From contig CM037867.1 in NCBI GenBank assembly GCA_021292105.1, positions 42,919,843 through 42,983,842 of the forward strand: DNA of 64,000 nucleotides, given 5' to 3'. The notes below the pieces were generated by a model. That model ran no database searches. It saw only the letters and a program-made list of their open reading frames with translations, and was not told the DNA's origin. Positions 1-13,200 of this stretch are shown here, piece by piece. Origin of the DNA: Anadara kagoshimensis (taxonomy: Eukaryota; Mollusca; Bivalvia; Arcoida; Arcidae). The translations under genes were made by a program, and so were the position numbers. Every line of letters begins with the position of its first letter. Position 1 is the stretch's first letter.

Positions 1-1302
1 TTCATTTTATTGTACAAGTTTTCCATTAGTCACGTTTTTTGGAAATTTGAGTTTGAGGTGTTTTTACATCAACGTTTTGTACATAAAATCAAATTGGATT
101 TTTTTATTTTAAAAATTCATCCAAATTTAATGTGCAAATTAGCATCAAGTAATTTTCTTCAAACAGTTCTGTAAAATAACTCATTTAGTAATTTCCAGAA
201 AGAAATTCACTCATATTTTGCCAATTTGTTCTCGATTTTCTGAAACATACTTTACCCTGATATCTCTAATTATAACAAATACCTATTGCATTTTCAAATT
301 CGACAACGGGCATCAATTTCCACTTAGCCAACATTTAAAACATCATCAATAAGTACACAATTTAAAAATGTTGTTAGTGGGAATGAACCTGACGGAAATT
401 GTCAAAATTGTCAGGTGTGATGGGTGCAAACACTGAACTGGTAGGATCATACAGTGATACTACAATACAATGATATTAATAAAAAGTAATTTGTACATAC
501 CATACAGTATTTTGTAAGTATTATTGTTGGTAGCTCCTAGCTAGCTACATCGTCAGAGTTATCTTTCTTAGAATGAAATCTTATAAACTTATCATGTATA
601 AGCATTTATTTTAAATATCAAAACATTCATGGGGCATGTAATGCGTGATTAGGAATTTTGTTATAATGAACGTTGATGTTTATAAATGTCCAAGTTTTTA
701 ATATGCTTTTATACCGGCAACTTTTACTATTAATATTCTGTCATATTTCTTTATATGGAAGTAAAACCATAAACAAGATAGTTGAAAACAATTATTTTCA
801 ATTTTGTTCATATTACGGTGTTTCAAATGTAAAGACATTCTCCTCAACTTTGAACATTTAACACACAGCAATATAAAAGTTTAAAATTATCATAAAGAAA
901 CAATTGACGCTTGTATGAAGGAAGACACTATCCATCTTATCAATTACGGTACGCGTACTATATGCTATCATCCATAAATTATTATAGATTATAGTTGAGA
1001 ACTAATTATATCATTACAGAGGAAATTCTACATGAAATTGTTTTGTTGAAAAACATCATTCTTCTATAGGTGAATACGTAGTTTTCAGCTAAATAGTTTT
1101 TTAATCTTAAAATTATATGTTTCAAACATTTTTATATTTTCCCCAAAAATTTCAAACAATTCCAAGGAAATTTGTTTTCGAGGACAACAACTTTGTTGCA
1201 TATATTTAGATAATAAAGTTAAGATATCAATTTTAAATGCTTCAAAAGATTCAATGTTTCAATATTACAAGATTTCATATGATATAAATTACATATTTTA
1301 TC

Positions 1303-1505
1303 AGTTTTAATTTTACTACACAATGCCGTTTCGGAATACAATTCCTCATCAATAGTGCTTGGACCAAAATTATGAAACCAAAATTGTTTTCAAGATGTTG
1401 AAAATATACCCAAAAGGACCAAAATATATTTTACCAAATATAGCTAAGGAAATATATTGCATGAGAGAGTATACCTTAGTTTTTGAGGAATTTTTAATTT
1501 TAACT
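1303..1505 (+). repeat. Dispersed repeat, copy 1 (pair with 5897-6100)
   Basis: About 200 bp near-identical to 5897-6100 in the same orientation. Both copies contain TGCTTGGACCAAAATTATGA and, further on, GAGTATACCTTAGTTTTTGA. An inverted fragment of its left part (AATTGTATTCCGAAATGACAG) is at about 9654-9674. An open frame crosses this copy but is broken in the other, so it is not treated as coding. Confidence 0.75.
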
Positions 1506-2636
1506 AGACCTTTGGCAAACAAAAAACAGAATAGCTATTTAAAGATATCAGTATATACAATGAACTAAATGCCCCAGATTTAAGAAGTGACGAAGACGTT
1601 ACTTTCGTTATTCATATAAGTTGTAAAAATCAGTGGTCAAGTGGACGATTCAATATTTACACATATCAAATATGTTACAATAAGCATTCTAAAAACATAC
1701 AAATTCATGTCCAGATCGCATTCCCAAAGCACGGAACTATTGGACGTCAAATATATTCAGGGTATTGATTTGATTACAGAGATATCATACTTATCAATCT
1801 CATTATATTAAATCATAATAAACTATGTCACAGTTTATTTTGACAATATTAATTTCCAATATTTCCAATTGTAAGTGGCAGCGTCCAAAAACAATTTGGC
1901 GTAATATTTAGCGTTTAAGCTGTAAATAAACAATTATACATGTATACCATACTATACATACATACCTTTCAGTACCTTGTTTGTCATGGTGTTTTATGTT
2001 GACTGTATATTTACACTATATATTACGTTGTTAATGATTTCAACACGTGTAAACTTCTCTCACACATACATTTATCATTCTGATTGAATTACTTTACGCC
2101 ATTACGTTCACAGTTCTAAGCGTTAAACGAAATTAGTATTACTTGCCAAATTTTACTTTTTGTTTGTTACATTTGATATATAAATAACTAGCTACTTAGC
2201 GAAACAGTTATATATCATTTGTCCTTGACGTCAAAGTTGATTTTCCTTAAATATTAGCTGAAACATTAAATGTCGACGCTATACAATAAGAATTTTAATA
2301 ATTTTGCAAATCATACAAGTATCCTAGCCATGATGAACAATGTGACGTCAACCAACAAACGTTATTCGTCAATTATTGATTAATTTTTGCAATGAATGTC
2401 TTACAATGTTTTGTGAGTCAAGGAAACACTATCATTTGCTTCTGTGTTATCAGAGAATTCTTTTTTTCAATTGTGCAAATGACAATGAACGGCCAAAGTA
2501 ATGTTTAACAACATAATAACACCATTGTTTTATATTAAATATAAATAAATAATCAAACGTAAAGCTGTTTTCTAGCGTTAACGTTTGTTTTCTATGCAGC
2601 AATATACTAACTTCTGCTTTTTGTGTATTTGTTCCA

Positions 2637-3030
2637 GAGTTAATACGTTACAGGAACGTCGCCAGACGAAGTTGTCAAATTAATGATAAATTCGGATTTG
2701 CATGGCTTATCAAGTCTCTCAAAATATTGTGACCGTCATCACGATATTGTTTACTTATGCTGTCTCTGTGACACTAACTATCCCAGATATATCTGACGCC
2801 CTATAGTCCCATGTTCATTTCATTTTCAATTTTGATCACACGTTTTGCGGGTGTATCAAGCTAAACAGGAGGTACGTACCTTCCCGGAGCGTCTGGCATA
2901 GTTAGACGTTATGTCTAGTGGCGTAACAATAGTGGAAGTTCACGTGTTTAACCTAATAGTCAGTTTCAAAGAGGTTTACATTGCTTTGGAATTGTGACAT
3001 CGGTCGGTAACATGTTTTGAACGGTAAGTT
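2637..3030 (+). repeat. Dispersed repeat family R3, copy
   Basis: This segment shares a series of blocks, in order, with 6595-6960, 7221-7480 and 22186-22445: ACAGGAAC..., a CTCAAAATnTT block, TCTGTG/TCTCTGTAcC, CCTATAGT.CCATGTTC, TTTCATT.TCAATTTTGAT, a CCGGAGC block and a GTGGAAGTT block. Copies are diverged. It looks like an old dispersed element of unknown class with no coding capacity. Confidence 0.6.
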
Positions 3031-3482
3031 TGTTTTTTATTTTAAAAGAGTAGCTAAACTGACTGCAAAGTCACAAGTCGCGTCGGTAAAAATATGTATA
3101 GGATATAACATTAGTGTTATATTATTTGTATAACAGAACTTGTCTTTTAGACCACAGATTGCAACACCTAAATTGTAAAAAGCGGCGTGGTTCAAATGCT
3201 TAGCCGACAAGCAATCGCATTATAAGGCTCATTTTGAAAACCTTCCAAAACAATACCTCAATATCTCTACTTATAACCATCACGTATGTCTCTAATACCT
3301 ATCATCTATTACGATCATTCATTTATTGTTATTTATATAGTATATAAATTACATACCTCACATCTGTTAAATTACAAACCAAGATGTTTCCATAGAACAA
3401 GCGGTAATAAAAACAAACAATTCCTAAACGTAAATGATAGACTGTAGATCTGGTAACACTAAACAACGAATACAGGTCTTGA

Positions 3483-3483
<1 letters not shown>

Positions 3484-3567
<84 letters not shown>
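3484..3567. repeat. (TA)n microsatellite
   Basis: About 83 bp of uninterrupted alternating TA. Open frames running through it on the minus strand encode only Tyr-Ile repeats and are artefacts. Confidence 0.98.
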
Positions 3568-3975
3568 CCTGACCAGTAAAACTCTTTGACAAGGTTTCCA
3601 GATATTCAGAATTCCAGAATTCCGGGGTAATAAAAACAATTCCAAAACGTGAAGCGTATATAATTAATTATAGACTATAGAACGGTTTATTTGTCTTGTA
3701 CTATGACTATACACATGACGCTTAACTTAACGTGGAACATGTCTGACTTGATCAGCTGAACTTTCTATCTATATATCAATTAAAGACGAGCTGTTTCAGA
3801 TAATCACAAAGTTAATTTAATATGCCTGAGGCCCAATTCCCCTATAATAAACACAACAGAGCAGATATTGTTTCTATGGTTATAGAATCGCACCAGATCT
3901 ATTAAATACCAATTTAAAGGTCAATCGGCCGGCTTACACGTGCCGAGTACGTATTATCTTCTTAACACACATGCA

Positions 3976-3983
3976 TATAAATA
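3976..3983 (+). promoter_or_regulatory. Candidate TATA box of gene 1
   Basis: TATAAATA lies 69 bp upstream of the proposed start codon at 4052, which would put transcription start near 4006-4012 and give a 5' leader of about 40-45 nt. A short out-of-frame upstream ORF (ATGATGTATAAC..., from about 4034) would sit in that leader. Only the motif and its spacing support this. Confidence 0.45.
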
Positions 3984-4051
3984 AAGAAGCATTATTCCAG
4001 TAGTGATATGCAAAGCTAAATGAAGTAATTGTATGATGTATAACGGGTTGT

Positions 4052-4265
4052 ATGATGTTTAATGTGCATTATTGTATTCACGTTCTATTGTGGTTAATTT
4101 TATGTATTATTTTGAGTACAGACCCTCAGAAGATTAGGGATGCTTGTAACTGGGATACTCAGTGTGAAGAAGCAGTACCATTCAGTGTTTGTACAAAAGG
4201 GATAAAAAGATGTGAATGTATCGAGGGATATTTCTCAGATAGTAATGATACAGTGTGTCGTCCAT
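4052..4265 (+). CDS. Gene 1 exon 1: signal peptide and Cys module 1
   Basis: Starts at ATG 4052 (a second ATG follows immediately). Encodes a hydrophobic signal sequence and then a six-cysteine module (C32, C38, C47, C54, C56, C69). Ends in phase 1 at CCAT|GTAAGT. An AG at 4120-4121 could act as an acceptor if an upstream exon existed, but the leader in front of it is a good signal peptide, so I keep this start. Confidence 0.8.
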
Positions 4266-7200
4266 GTAAGTATAATTATGGTAGAGATTTCCATTTGTAC
4301 CCTACACTTGAAGTTGATTTTCACTTATTATGACAGTATCAAAACATTTTGAACATTTCTGTATACTATAATTTCTGATATTTTTTCAGAATGGATGGAC
4401 GGGAGGGTTACAAATGGAAGACTCGATTTTGCAATATGTAGTATACATTTTGTATTAATAACTTGTAGAATTATTATAATAATTTGTAGAATTATATATG
4501 AAGGTTGAGATACATTTCTAATATTTGAAATTTAATTTCTAATTTACTTTCGAATTGCATTGTTATATAAGCTTTTTTTAAATGCGTTCCTTTGATATCG
4601 TTTTCAAGTTTTTTCCAGTAAAAAGTCAATGTACGTTTCATACAATTAAATGGATAGTAAATATGTGTCTGCTCACTTCCACCGTACAGGACATTCCCGG
4701 AAATACTGATTACATAAGTTGATATACATTGTACTTGTTGTGCAGATTTATAGAACAATACAATACAAATACTTTTTGGTACATATACGTCCATTTAGAT
4801 AGTGTACAGTCTATATAACATAAAATTATATTAAGATATGTAGTGTGTTTATAGATAAAATATAATGCAACTTGAAGAATTAGCTACACAGAAAATTTGT
4901 ATAACACTATAAAAATGTATTAATATGATTTATGTAATAAGAAGGGTCTTTAATTTATTGGCCTTTACTCTAAAACAGTTTATATCAATCTTGCGATCTT
5001 TATATAGAAAGGACATGTTAGTGATACAACTGATTATAAAACTCTGGCGGGCCTAGAATCTGTTGTACAATTTCGGGGTTTTCCACCAGTGGACCCCAAC
5101 ATCAATATTAAAAGATTTAATAATCGTTTAGACACATTCGGTTATCCAGACAAAACTCAAACAAAACTCGATATAATTTGGGATGATAAATCTAAGACTA
5201 AATGATCTTGTTAACATAACTGTTTTCAATTGGACATATTACTGAATGCACAAATGTTTTCTAAATACAGATGCCAGTGCACTAAGTGATCGTTGTATAG
5301 AGACTAAACACTGTATGGGTGTTCCAAACACCGTGTGTTCACAGTACAACACATGTGTATGTAATTATAAACATAAAATGTCATCAGATAGGACATTTTG
5401 TGAAAAACGTAAGTATACTGTTTTAGAAATGTGTTCTTTAATACTTACATTTATGATGTTTTATTGAATTAAAATCGGAGAGCAAATGTAGTTATAGGCG
5501 AATAAGTACCAATGCTTAAGTGGCCTCACTCGCGACATTGATTGGCTGTTCCAGCGATTGGAATTGCATATGTTTTAAATATATATCAGGATAAAAACTT
5601 AAAATAATGTTTTCAAAATGCGAAAATATGTCAAAGCTAACAAATCATAATTCGTGCGCTATTCAGTTTGCTTTCCAAAGTAATTGAAGTTAAAGTACTA
5701 TCTAATTTAATCCAAGCCAGTTCAGTGGTTAAACAAGTGCAATGGGCGTAGTTACGATACGTGTATTTGCGTCTGTAGTTGATTGTTTGTAATTACATAT
5801 TATACCAGTTTTTTATTCTACTGAGTTTGTGATATCCTCGGGCCCCAGCCACCAGCAGAGATATCGGCTCAGGGGTTTAAATTACATATTATACCAGTTT
5901 TAATTTTACAGCACTAGACGGCCGTTTCAGAATACAATTCCTCGTCAGTAGTGCTTGGACCAAAATTATGAAACCAAAATTATTTTGAAGATGTTGAAAA
6001 GCTACCCAAAGGACCAAAATATATTTTACCAAATTAAGCTAAGGAAATACTTTGCATGAGGGAGTATACCTTAGTTTTTGAGAAATTTGAAATTTTAACT
6101 TGCAGGAAATTTAGACAATTATAGTATATTTCTGAGTTATTTCAAAGCTAGAATGGTTGCTTATTGTGTACTTAAATTTCAGAGGAACACATCTTGTACG
6201 AAATATCATTAGTTTTTGATATGATTTTTTGACTCGCATTATCAGCTGTGTTAATGGTCTATCTCTAATATCAATATTGGAAAGCTGTAAACACAATATT
6301 TGATATAGTGAAATGCCAGTTGCTTAATCATGTGGTCTATCTGTATGTGTTTTTTGTCTTTCTAATCCATTGGTTGTTTTTTATTATGCAACTACAAAAT
6401 ACCTTATTGTAAAAACTACGTCCAATTCTTCTAAAGTTTACAAGATATTTAGTTCAATATCTCAATTACGACTCCTACGAAAGGCTAATTTTGAAGCTCT
6501 TCATTTTTCTATCGTCAGTTTTCCTTTTCTATGCAGCAATAAACCTGCGCCTCCTGCTTGTTTTACACTTTATACGCTAAGGTAGAGTTTGTTCCCACAA
6601 CGTTAACTTTTTACAACGAAGAAAACTGCTTACAATTATATTGTTGACGCAGGCATATTGCAGGCCTACGCTGATCAAGGTCCTCAAAATGTTTTATGGT
6701 CGCCATTACAGTATTGTTGATAAGTTTAATGTCTCTGTACCTAACATTATACATGATATATTTCACGTCACATAGTTCCATGTTCCTTTCATTCTCATTT
6801 TGTTTTCACGCGTGGCGGTTGTACCTAGATAAACACACACCCCTCCGGAATACCCGGCCTTACTTCCCTCATGGAACTCTACGTGTACCACTTAATTTGC
6901 CAGTCTCAAAGTTTTTACTTTGCTTAGTATTGTAATTTGAATATGAAGTGATATGTTTCTTTTTAAATTTTATTTGAAATACGTATGTATAGGTATATTT
7001 CAGGAGATAAAATTTTTGCCCCAATGCCAGAGAATATTTGGCTTGGTGCTCAGTGTAATCCCGACGACGATCAGCCATGTCCAAACTGGAACATAACAAA
7101 TCAAAAATGTATGAGAGAAAAAGGACGCTATCATACCAGGTGTCGCTGTATTCCAGGTTACTCTAATGTTTACAATGATGGCGAATGTCAAGGTAACAAT

Positions 7201-10200
7201 TAACGATAATTTCACAGTTAATATCTTGTTCCCACTACAGGAACTTTGTACAACGAAGCAAGCTGCTTACACATAACATTTTATTGTTGTCATTACAATA
7301 ATGTTGATAAGTACGTGCATAATGTCATTATCCTGGATAAATCTGACGTCCTATAGTTTCGTGTTCCTTCAATTTTGATTACACGTGTGGTGGGTGTAGC
7401 TAAACGGTACACGGTCCCCATGTTCATGTGGTTAACGTAATTTGCTTTTGTTGTTTTGTATGATGTGAACATTGACTGGTATGTTTATAAATCAGAACCA
7501 TATACATTGCATATGCTATCTACAATATAAAAAGTAGCATTTTTATCAATCAAAACAAACTTACCAACCCGTGTCCAAACCACAATTTAAATATTAAGAG
7601 TTTTATATTGCTTTTTAATCTACTTCTATTGGTAACTATGATTTTGATTGCAAAAGGAACGGAAAAATAAAGTGTATCACATTTCAAAACAAAACAGAAA
7701 TGTTTCATAAATCAAAAATCTTGTATTATTATACATGTATCTCTTCACAAGTAGAGTTTTCAATGATACGGAATGTCAGACTAGAACAGAACGTTTCTGG
7801 CAATGACCGGTATATAATATATTGCCAAGTCGGTTAATGATACCATGGATTATATATAGTCTACTACTGGCATGTTTGACCGTATGGACAATAATCTCAG
7901 TTATTGTGAAATATAATATATATATATATCAGTAATAGGCATGATGGTAATTGTTTTCTTCATCTACACAGACATCGACACCGAGTTTACAGATTCTGAT
8001 ACACTATATTATAACCACCGATCATGTCAATCAACAAGGAAATACAATCTTAATAAAGAAACTAGGTCATGAAAAATGTGAAAATGAGTGGCCATAACAA
8101 AAATTAGTAATGTGGACCAAATAAATAACTATACTTCGTTTGATTGGCGATGTTCATCCAGTCGGTCAATATTCCACAGCAAGCAACTAGATAATGTAAG
8201 TATACTGCCACATTGAACACGTAATACTTGGCCACGTTATAAAGAAAAGTTAATGTCTTTGCAACTTTTTTCCTGGTTTCATCACTTCATTAAATCGCAT
8301 TATCTGAGTTTTATATAAGTAATGGTTTCAATATATGTTTATTTTGTCTAGACGTAATTTGCAGTGTCGTTGTTTGGTATTGTTGGTTTAGCTATTGTCA
8401 ACTACAGTGTTTTGTTACTTTCAGAGGTTCAGACGTATATGATAAGGATCAATATATCAGAAGAACTTGGTTGCTATAGAAATGAAGAAGATGGCCCAAA
8501 ATGTTATTCATATTATAATTTTGATTATGTAAAGCAATATCGTAAAGCAGTAACTTTACCGTTTAGAAGACTCAAATTAAGAACACAGATTCTAGGAGTA
8601 AGTATCAGCTATTGTCACAGCAAGTGTCTTATATGTTGAGTGTTCAACAATTAACAAAGATTAAATTCACAAAATTAACCCGTTAATGTACATCATCTTA
8701 TTCTGGATGAAAACGTAATTGGGTAAATTTGAAGTTCTATTTTCCTTTCACTCTCGATTTTGATTTTACACATGGCTGAGGTAGCTGCCTAAACAGGATG
8801 TGATTACCTACCATTCCGGAGCAGCCTGGAAGCCTCCATTTTCTTGTGGAAGTTTGGCGGTTTTCAAAGCTACCCTCATGACAACTGTCTATTGAAAATC
8901 TAACTAAATTGATATCATAATCAATATAAAAAATTGATTATTGTTATTATTATATACATCTCAAGGCAGCTATTGGTCCATCTATTACATTTCAGTATTT
9001 AAGCAAAGAAATATGCAGCCTTTTCTACCCTCATACAGTCAAAAAGAACATTTAAGGAAAATGTATTGAAATCATATAACTATCTGATGACGTTTTGAAG
9101 GTCAAAAAAATAGAATTTAATCGAGAATAACTCGTGACTTTGATTTCCCAACTAACATTTATTGATGTAAGCGTTCGGTTTACATAGTAAAAGTTGTCTG
9201 AGATTAAACTAACCGGTAAAGAAAATTTAGAAAAGAGAATTCGGAATCGTAGATATTTAAATCTCCGGCTTGGTTGATAGATTTCCATATAACCGCTTAA
9301 CTTGAGATTTAGAAGGAACCTGTCATTATTTATGATAAATTATATTTAAGTTTATCCTAAATAAATCTCTCATTTTACCAATCCATTATCCATTACAAAT
9401 AAAATAAAATGAGTATATTTAAACCAAATTATTTACCATCTCTGGTTTGATTAGGTATTCTTATGTGTTCAAAGTATTTCTCAAAGGGTTTCTCAAATTA
9501 ATGCTTCGCATTTTATACCGTTGTGACAAATTTCTACTATACCAAAAAATTACTAATATTAAAATCACCTTTTTCATTACATAGGTAATAAAGGAGTCTG
9601 GTTAGATGTAAATGTAGAGAAATGAGACAACAAAAAGTTGAGCACCAATAAGGAATTGTATTCCGAAATGACAGTCTAGTGCTACAAATTTAAAACGGGC
9701 CATGTAATAATAAGATAAAATAATTCAACAAGACCGAATTAGATTATGATGGTATGAAGAAATCTTCCAATGGGAAATTAATTAAGATTATGCCTATCTC
9801 CGTGAAAGAACATAATAATATATATAGTGATATATCTTTCAGATAGACGCTGTTCTCAACAGTACAGACTTATGGTTTAGAAGTGTTTCCAGTGAAATAA
9901 TAAATATGACAGATATACAAGAAGGTGTCCAGGTTATTGGTGTGACACACATTACAGCCGATTATTATAAAATTATGAAAGCGGGACAAATAACGGACCA
10001 TATCATCAAGTATCTAAATAGGTATGGCTTACATATTCTTCCCGGAGCACTTGCTCTCACTTCCTTGGTATAAGTTCAAGATTAACTTATTATGTTAGTT
10101 TTTAAATTTTTACTGTGCTTTGGGACTGAGATTTTAACATGGGCCGGTATGCTTGTATTTGATTTCTACGACACGTTAATTATTTAAACGTTATACTGTT

Positions 10201-13200
10201 TATACGGTCTTGTTATATTGCTCAACACAGAATTATACAGCGTCTCGTCACCGAAATTCCCGAGTTATCATTACACAGACATGGCTTTGCTTTAAACCAT
10301 AATTATTAAAGGTGATGATTTATTTTGCAACTCATAAATGTAGATGACGAGAATGCTCAAACGCGTTGTGTAACTATCTATTGACGATATTAAGAAATAT
10401 TATGTGAATATCAACGTTTAACTAGGAGAGTATTACAGAATTTATCCTCTCTACAAGACAATAATGCCATCAACGAAGGACATTTTATACTATACCACAC
10501 AGACCCTGCATTCACAGATAAAACAAGCCATTCATAAAACATTAAGGAAAGTTATATTATTTTTAACTATGTCATTAGCTTTCAATCTTGATTATTTCAT
10601 ATTTCTTTCACAACATTGTTTTCTAAATTATTTATAATTGTAGATCAAATGGAATATTAGGGAAGAGTAAACTAAAGGTTGCTGAACCCTACTCACATCA
10701 CGTTTTTGTAGACGGTTTGTATATTTGTTACATTAAAAGCATTTTGGTCAAATAATTTACTTTAAAAAGGACACGGGTTTGTAAATAACAGCAATATTCA
10801 TTTTTTCTGTTAGAAATTACATTTGTTGCTTTGATATTGTGGTTTGGGCATGGAATAGTTAAGGTGCCTAGCCTTGTCAGTTCCAAAGCTTTTACCTTGC
10901 TTCTGGATTGTGATTTGGACATGGATTAGTGTGTTTTTTATCTATATTTTGGATACCATACAAACAAAAAGACCATCTTGTAGATAAATTGATGTTTATA
11001 ATTTATTTTTTGTTTCGTTTTTATTTATGACTAGATACATGGCATGCTCAAATGTCTCTCCACAGGCAGGATGTTTATAATCAGTCCTCAAATGTCTTGT
11101 CATGTTTTGCTATTTAAGAATTGTTATTGTTTCGTGTTTTCCATTGCCAAATACATGATTGTTAGTTTTCTTTGTTGTATTATTCATATAATTATAATAA
11201 TACACATTAAAACATAACGTGATGTCCTAAAATTGGGTTTATTTTTAGTCAGTTTTTAAACAAAATTCCCAATGACATCAATAAGAATAATTCCTTTTGC
11301 TTGAAAACCATATCTTGCAAATATATTTTATCCCTTTTGTAATTCATGTCTTCGTTTTTTGAGATATTGAAATAATTATATCATCCCTGCTTAATATGGA
11401 GGAGACCTTGAAGACTCTTTTATTTCAAGCTCACTGGGATAGATGGTATTGCATAGTCTCCAAATTTAGAGTTGTTTAGTGATAGAACACAATTTTTATA
11501 TCTGTATTTGGAGTTTGGAGTTGAATGATTTATTAACAGTCTTCTTCCATGATTTAAGATAACTTTCAATATTAGTTTTTTTGAGACGGAAACTGTCTTA
11601 TTATAGGATTAACTTAATATTTAGATTTGCATGCATTTTCTGAAAAGCGGTTGAATAATCTGGTTCATGATGCAATAAGCTAAGCGATAGTTTTAAAATT
11701 TGGAAATGTAAAGAAACGAGTAATAACTAATACATTTTGACATATTAATAGTAAACTGTGCATTTAATTGACATATCCGTAGTACATGGACTTATATGGA
11801 ATCATTTATAAATGCATTGTGTGTTATTTACCGGAGGTACATTCCCCGTTTTAACTATGAAAAATTGCAGTCCGTCATCAAACGCAAACCGGCCAATGTT
11901 GAAATACATGTAGTTATCCTTAAAAAAGGATAAGCATGTGCAAACGTACAAATTAGTGAAACGCATGAACTGCCAATAAGAAATGTAGGCCGGGTGTTCC
12001 GGAAGAGTAAAACCTAATATTAAAACTTGTTACATCCACAAAATCTTAAGACATTCAAATTTTCCATTTAATTCGTCTTTAAAGTATTTCGAAAATATAT
12101 CGGTATTTAAACAGAAATCATAAAAGGTTGCATAAATGTAATAAAAACGAAATTTAACTGAAAATAAGAAAACAAACATACTTTCCCAAACAAGTCGACA
12201 AACCAAAACATTGCACTAAAAATAGACAAATAAACTAGACAAGGGAAGGCAAATTTTGCGCCTATTGCAATGAAGTATGTCATCGGATTTATTATACGGA
12301 GATATAGAAAACGGAAGTATTATTTTAAACAATGAAATCTTCAATGCTCATAACTGCTTTCCTATTATTTGCGCGTTTCTCGGATTAAATTTATGTAATT
12401 TTTCTATGCGTTGTGTTTAATTACAGATTTTGATGAATGTGACCATTCCTTATATAATGACTGTGATGATAATGCATGGTGTATAAACACATATGGCAGC
12501 TTTATGTGTTCATGTCGTTATGAGTTTGATGACAAGTCACTTGACACACTTGAGAGACCAGGACGAATATGTGAAGGTACGTAACATCAAACATAATTAT
12601 ACCAGTCCATTTTTAAATCATAACTCAAAAGATAAAGACAAAACATTGAAAACTTTTAAGTTTAACATGTGAAGTATCACGAAGGAAGTGACGCTGGGTG
12701 CTTCAGAAGGGTAGGCGCAATCAACGTGAACTGCCACGAAGGAAGTAACTGTGGGTACTCCAGAAGGGTAGGCGCAATATTTTTAATTAGTTATACCCGC
12801 AACGTGAGAAATCAAAATTGGACTTGCAAAGAACATTGAACTTTGGGTTTCAAATATACATGTATCTTAAAATAAGCCATTGCTGTTATATTAGATACTG
12901 AATCATTAATACAATAATTATTGTTCTTAAAATAAAACGAATTATACATCTTTAGCATTAGTTTTCGTAGTATGGAGAATAATGGTTTTAGTTTCGAGAT
13001 ACAGAAAAGTAGCTAAGAAATGTTAAATAGTATAAACACATTTCTGTTTCAGTACACAAAGAAACAAAGACGAAATACCAAAAGTTAGTATATTGTTATG
13101 TTTAAATAATTTAATTTGAGCCATTATACTTATACTTTGTATGGTTAAGAATGTTTTAAGGGAGTTTTTTATGCTTCCGAAAGGAAGGCATATAGTGGCA

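Larger units (their letters stand above)
1..3975. other. Intergenic DNA upstream of gene 1
   Basis: No gene is visible here. The longest open frames are under 90 codons, lack any recognisable domain and follow AT-rich or repeat sequence. The stretch holds two dispersed-repeat copies (about 1303-1505 and 2637-3030) and a long TA microsatellite (3484-3567), listed separately. An upstream non-coding exon of gene 1 cannot be excluded. Confidence 0.6.

Noticed and set aside
7972-8072. Possible alternative terminal exon of gene 1 (acceptor CTTCATCTACACAG)
   Set aside because: It joins exon 3 in frame and reaches a stop after about 33 codons, but it has no module-like cysteines and no conservation evidence. 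Exon 4 fits better.
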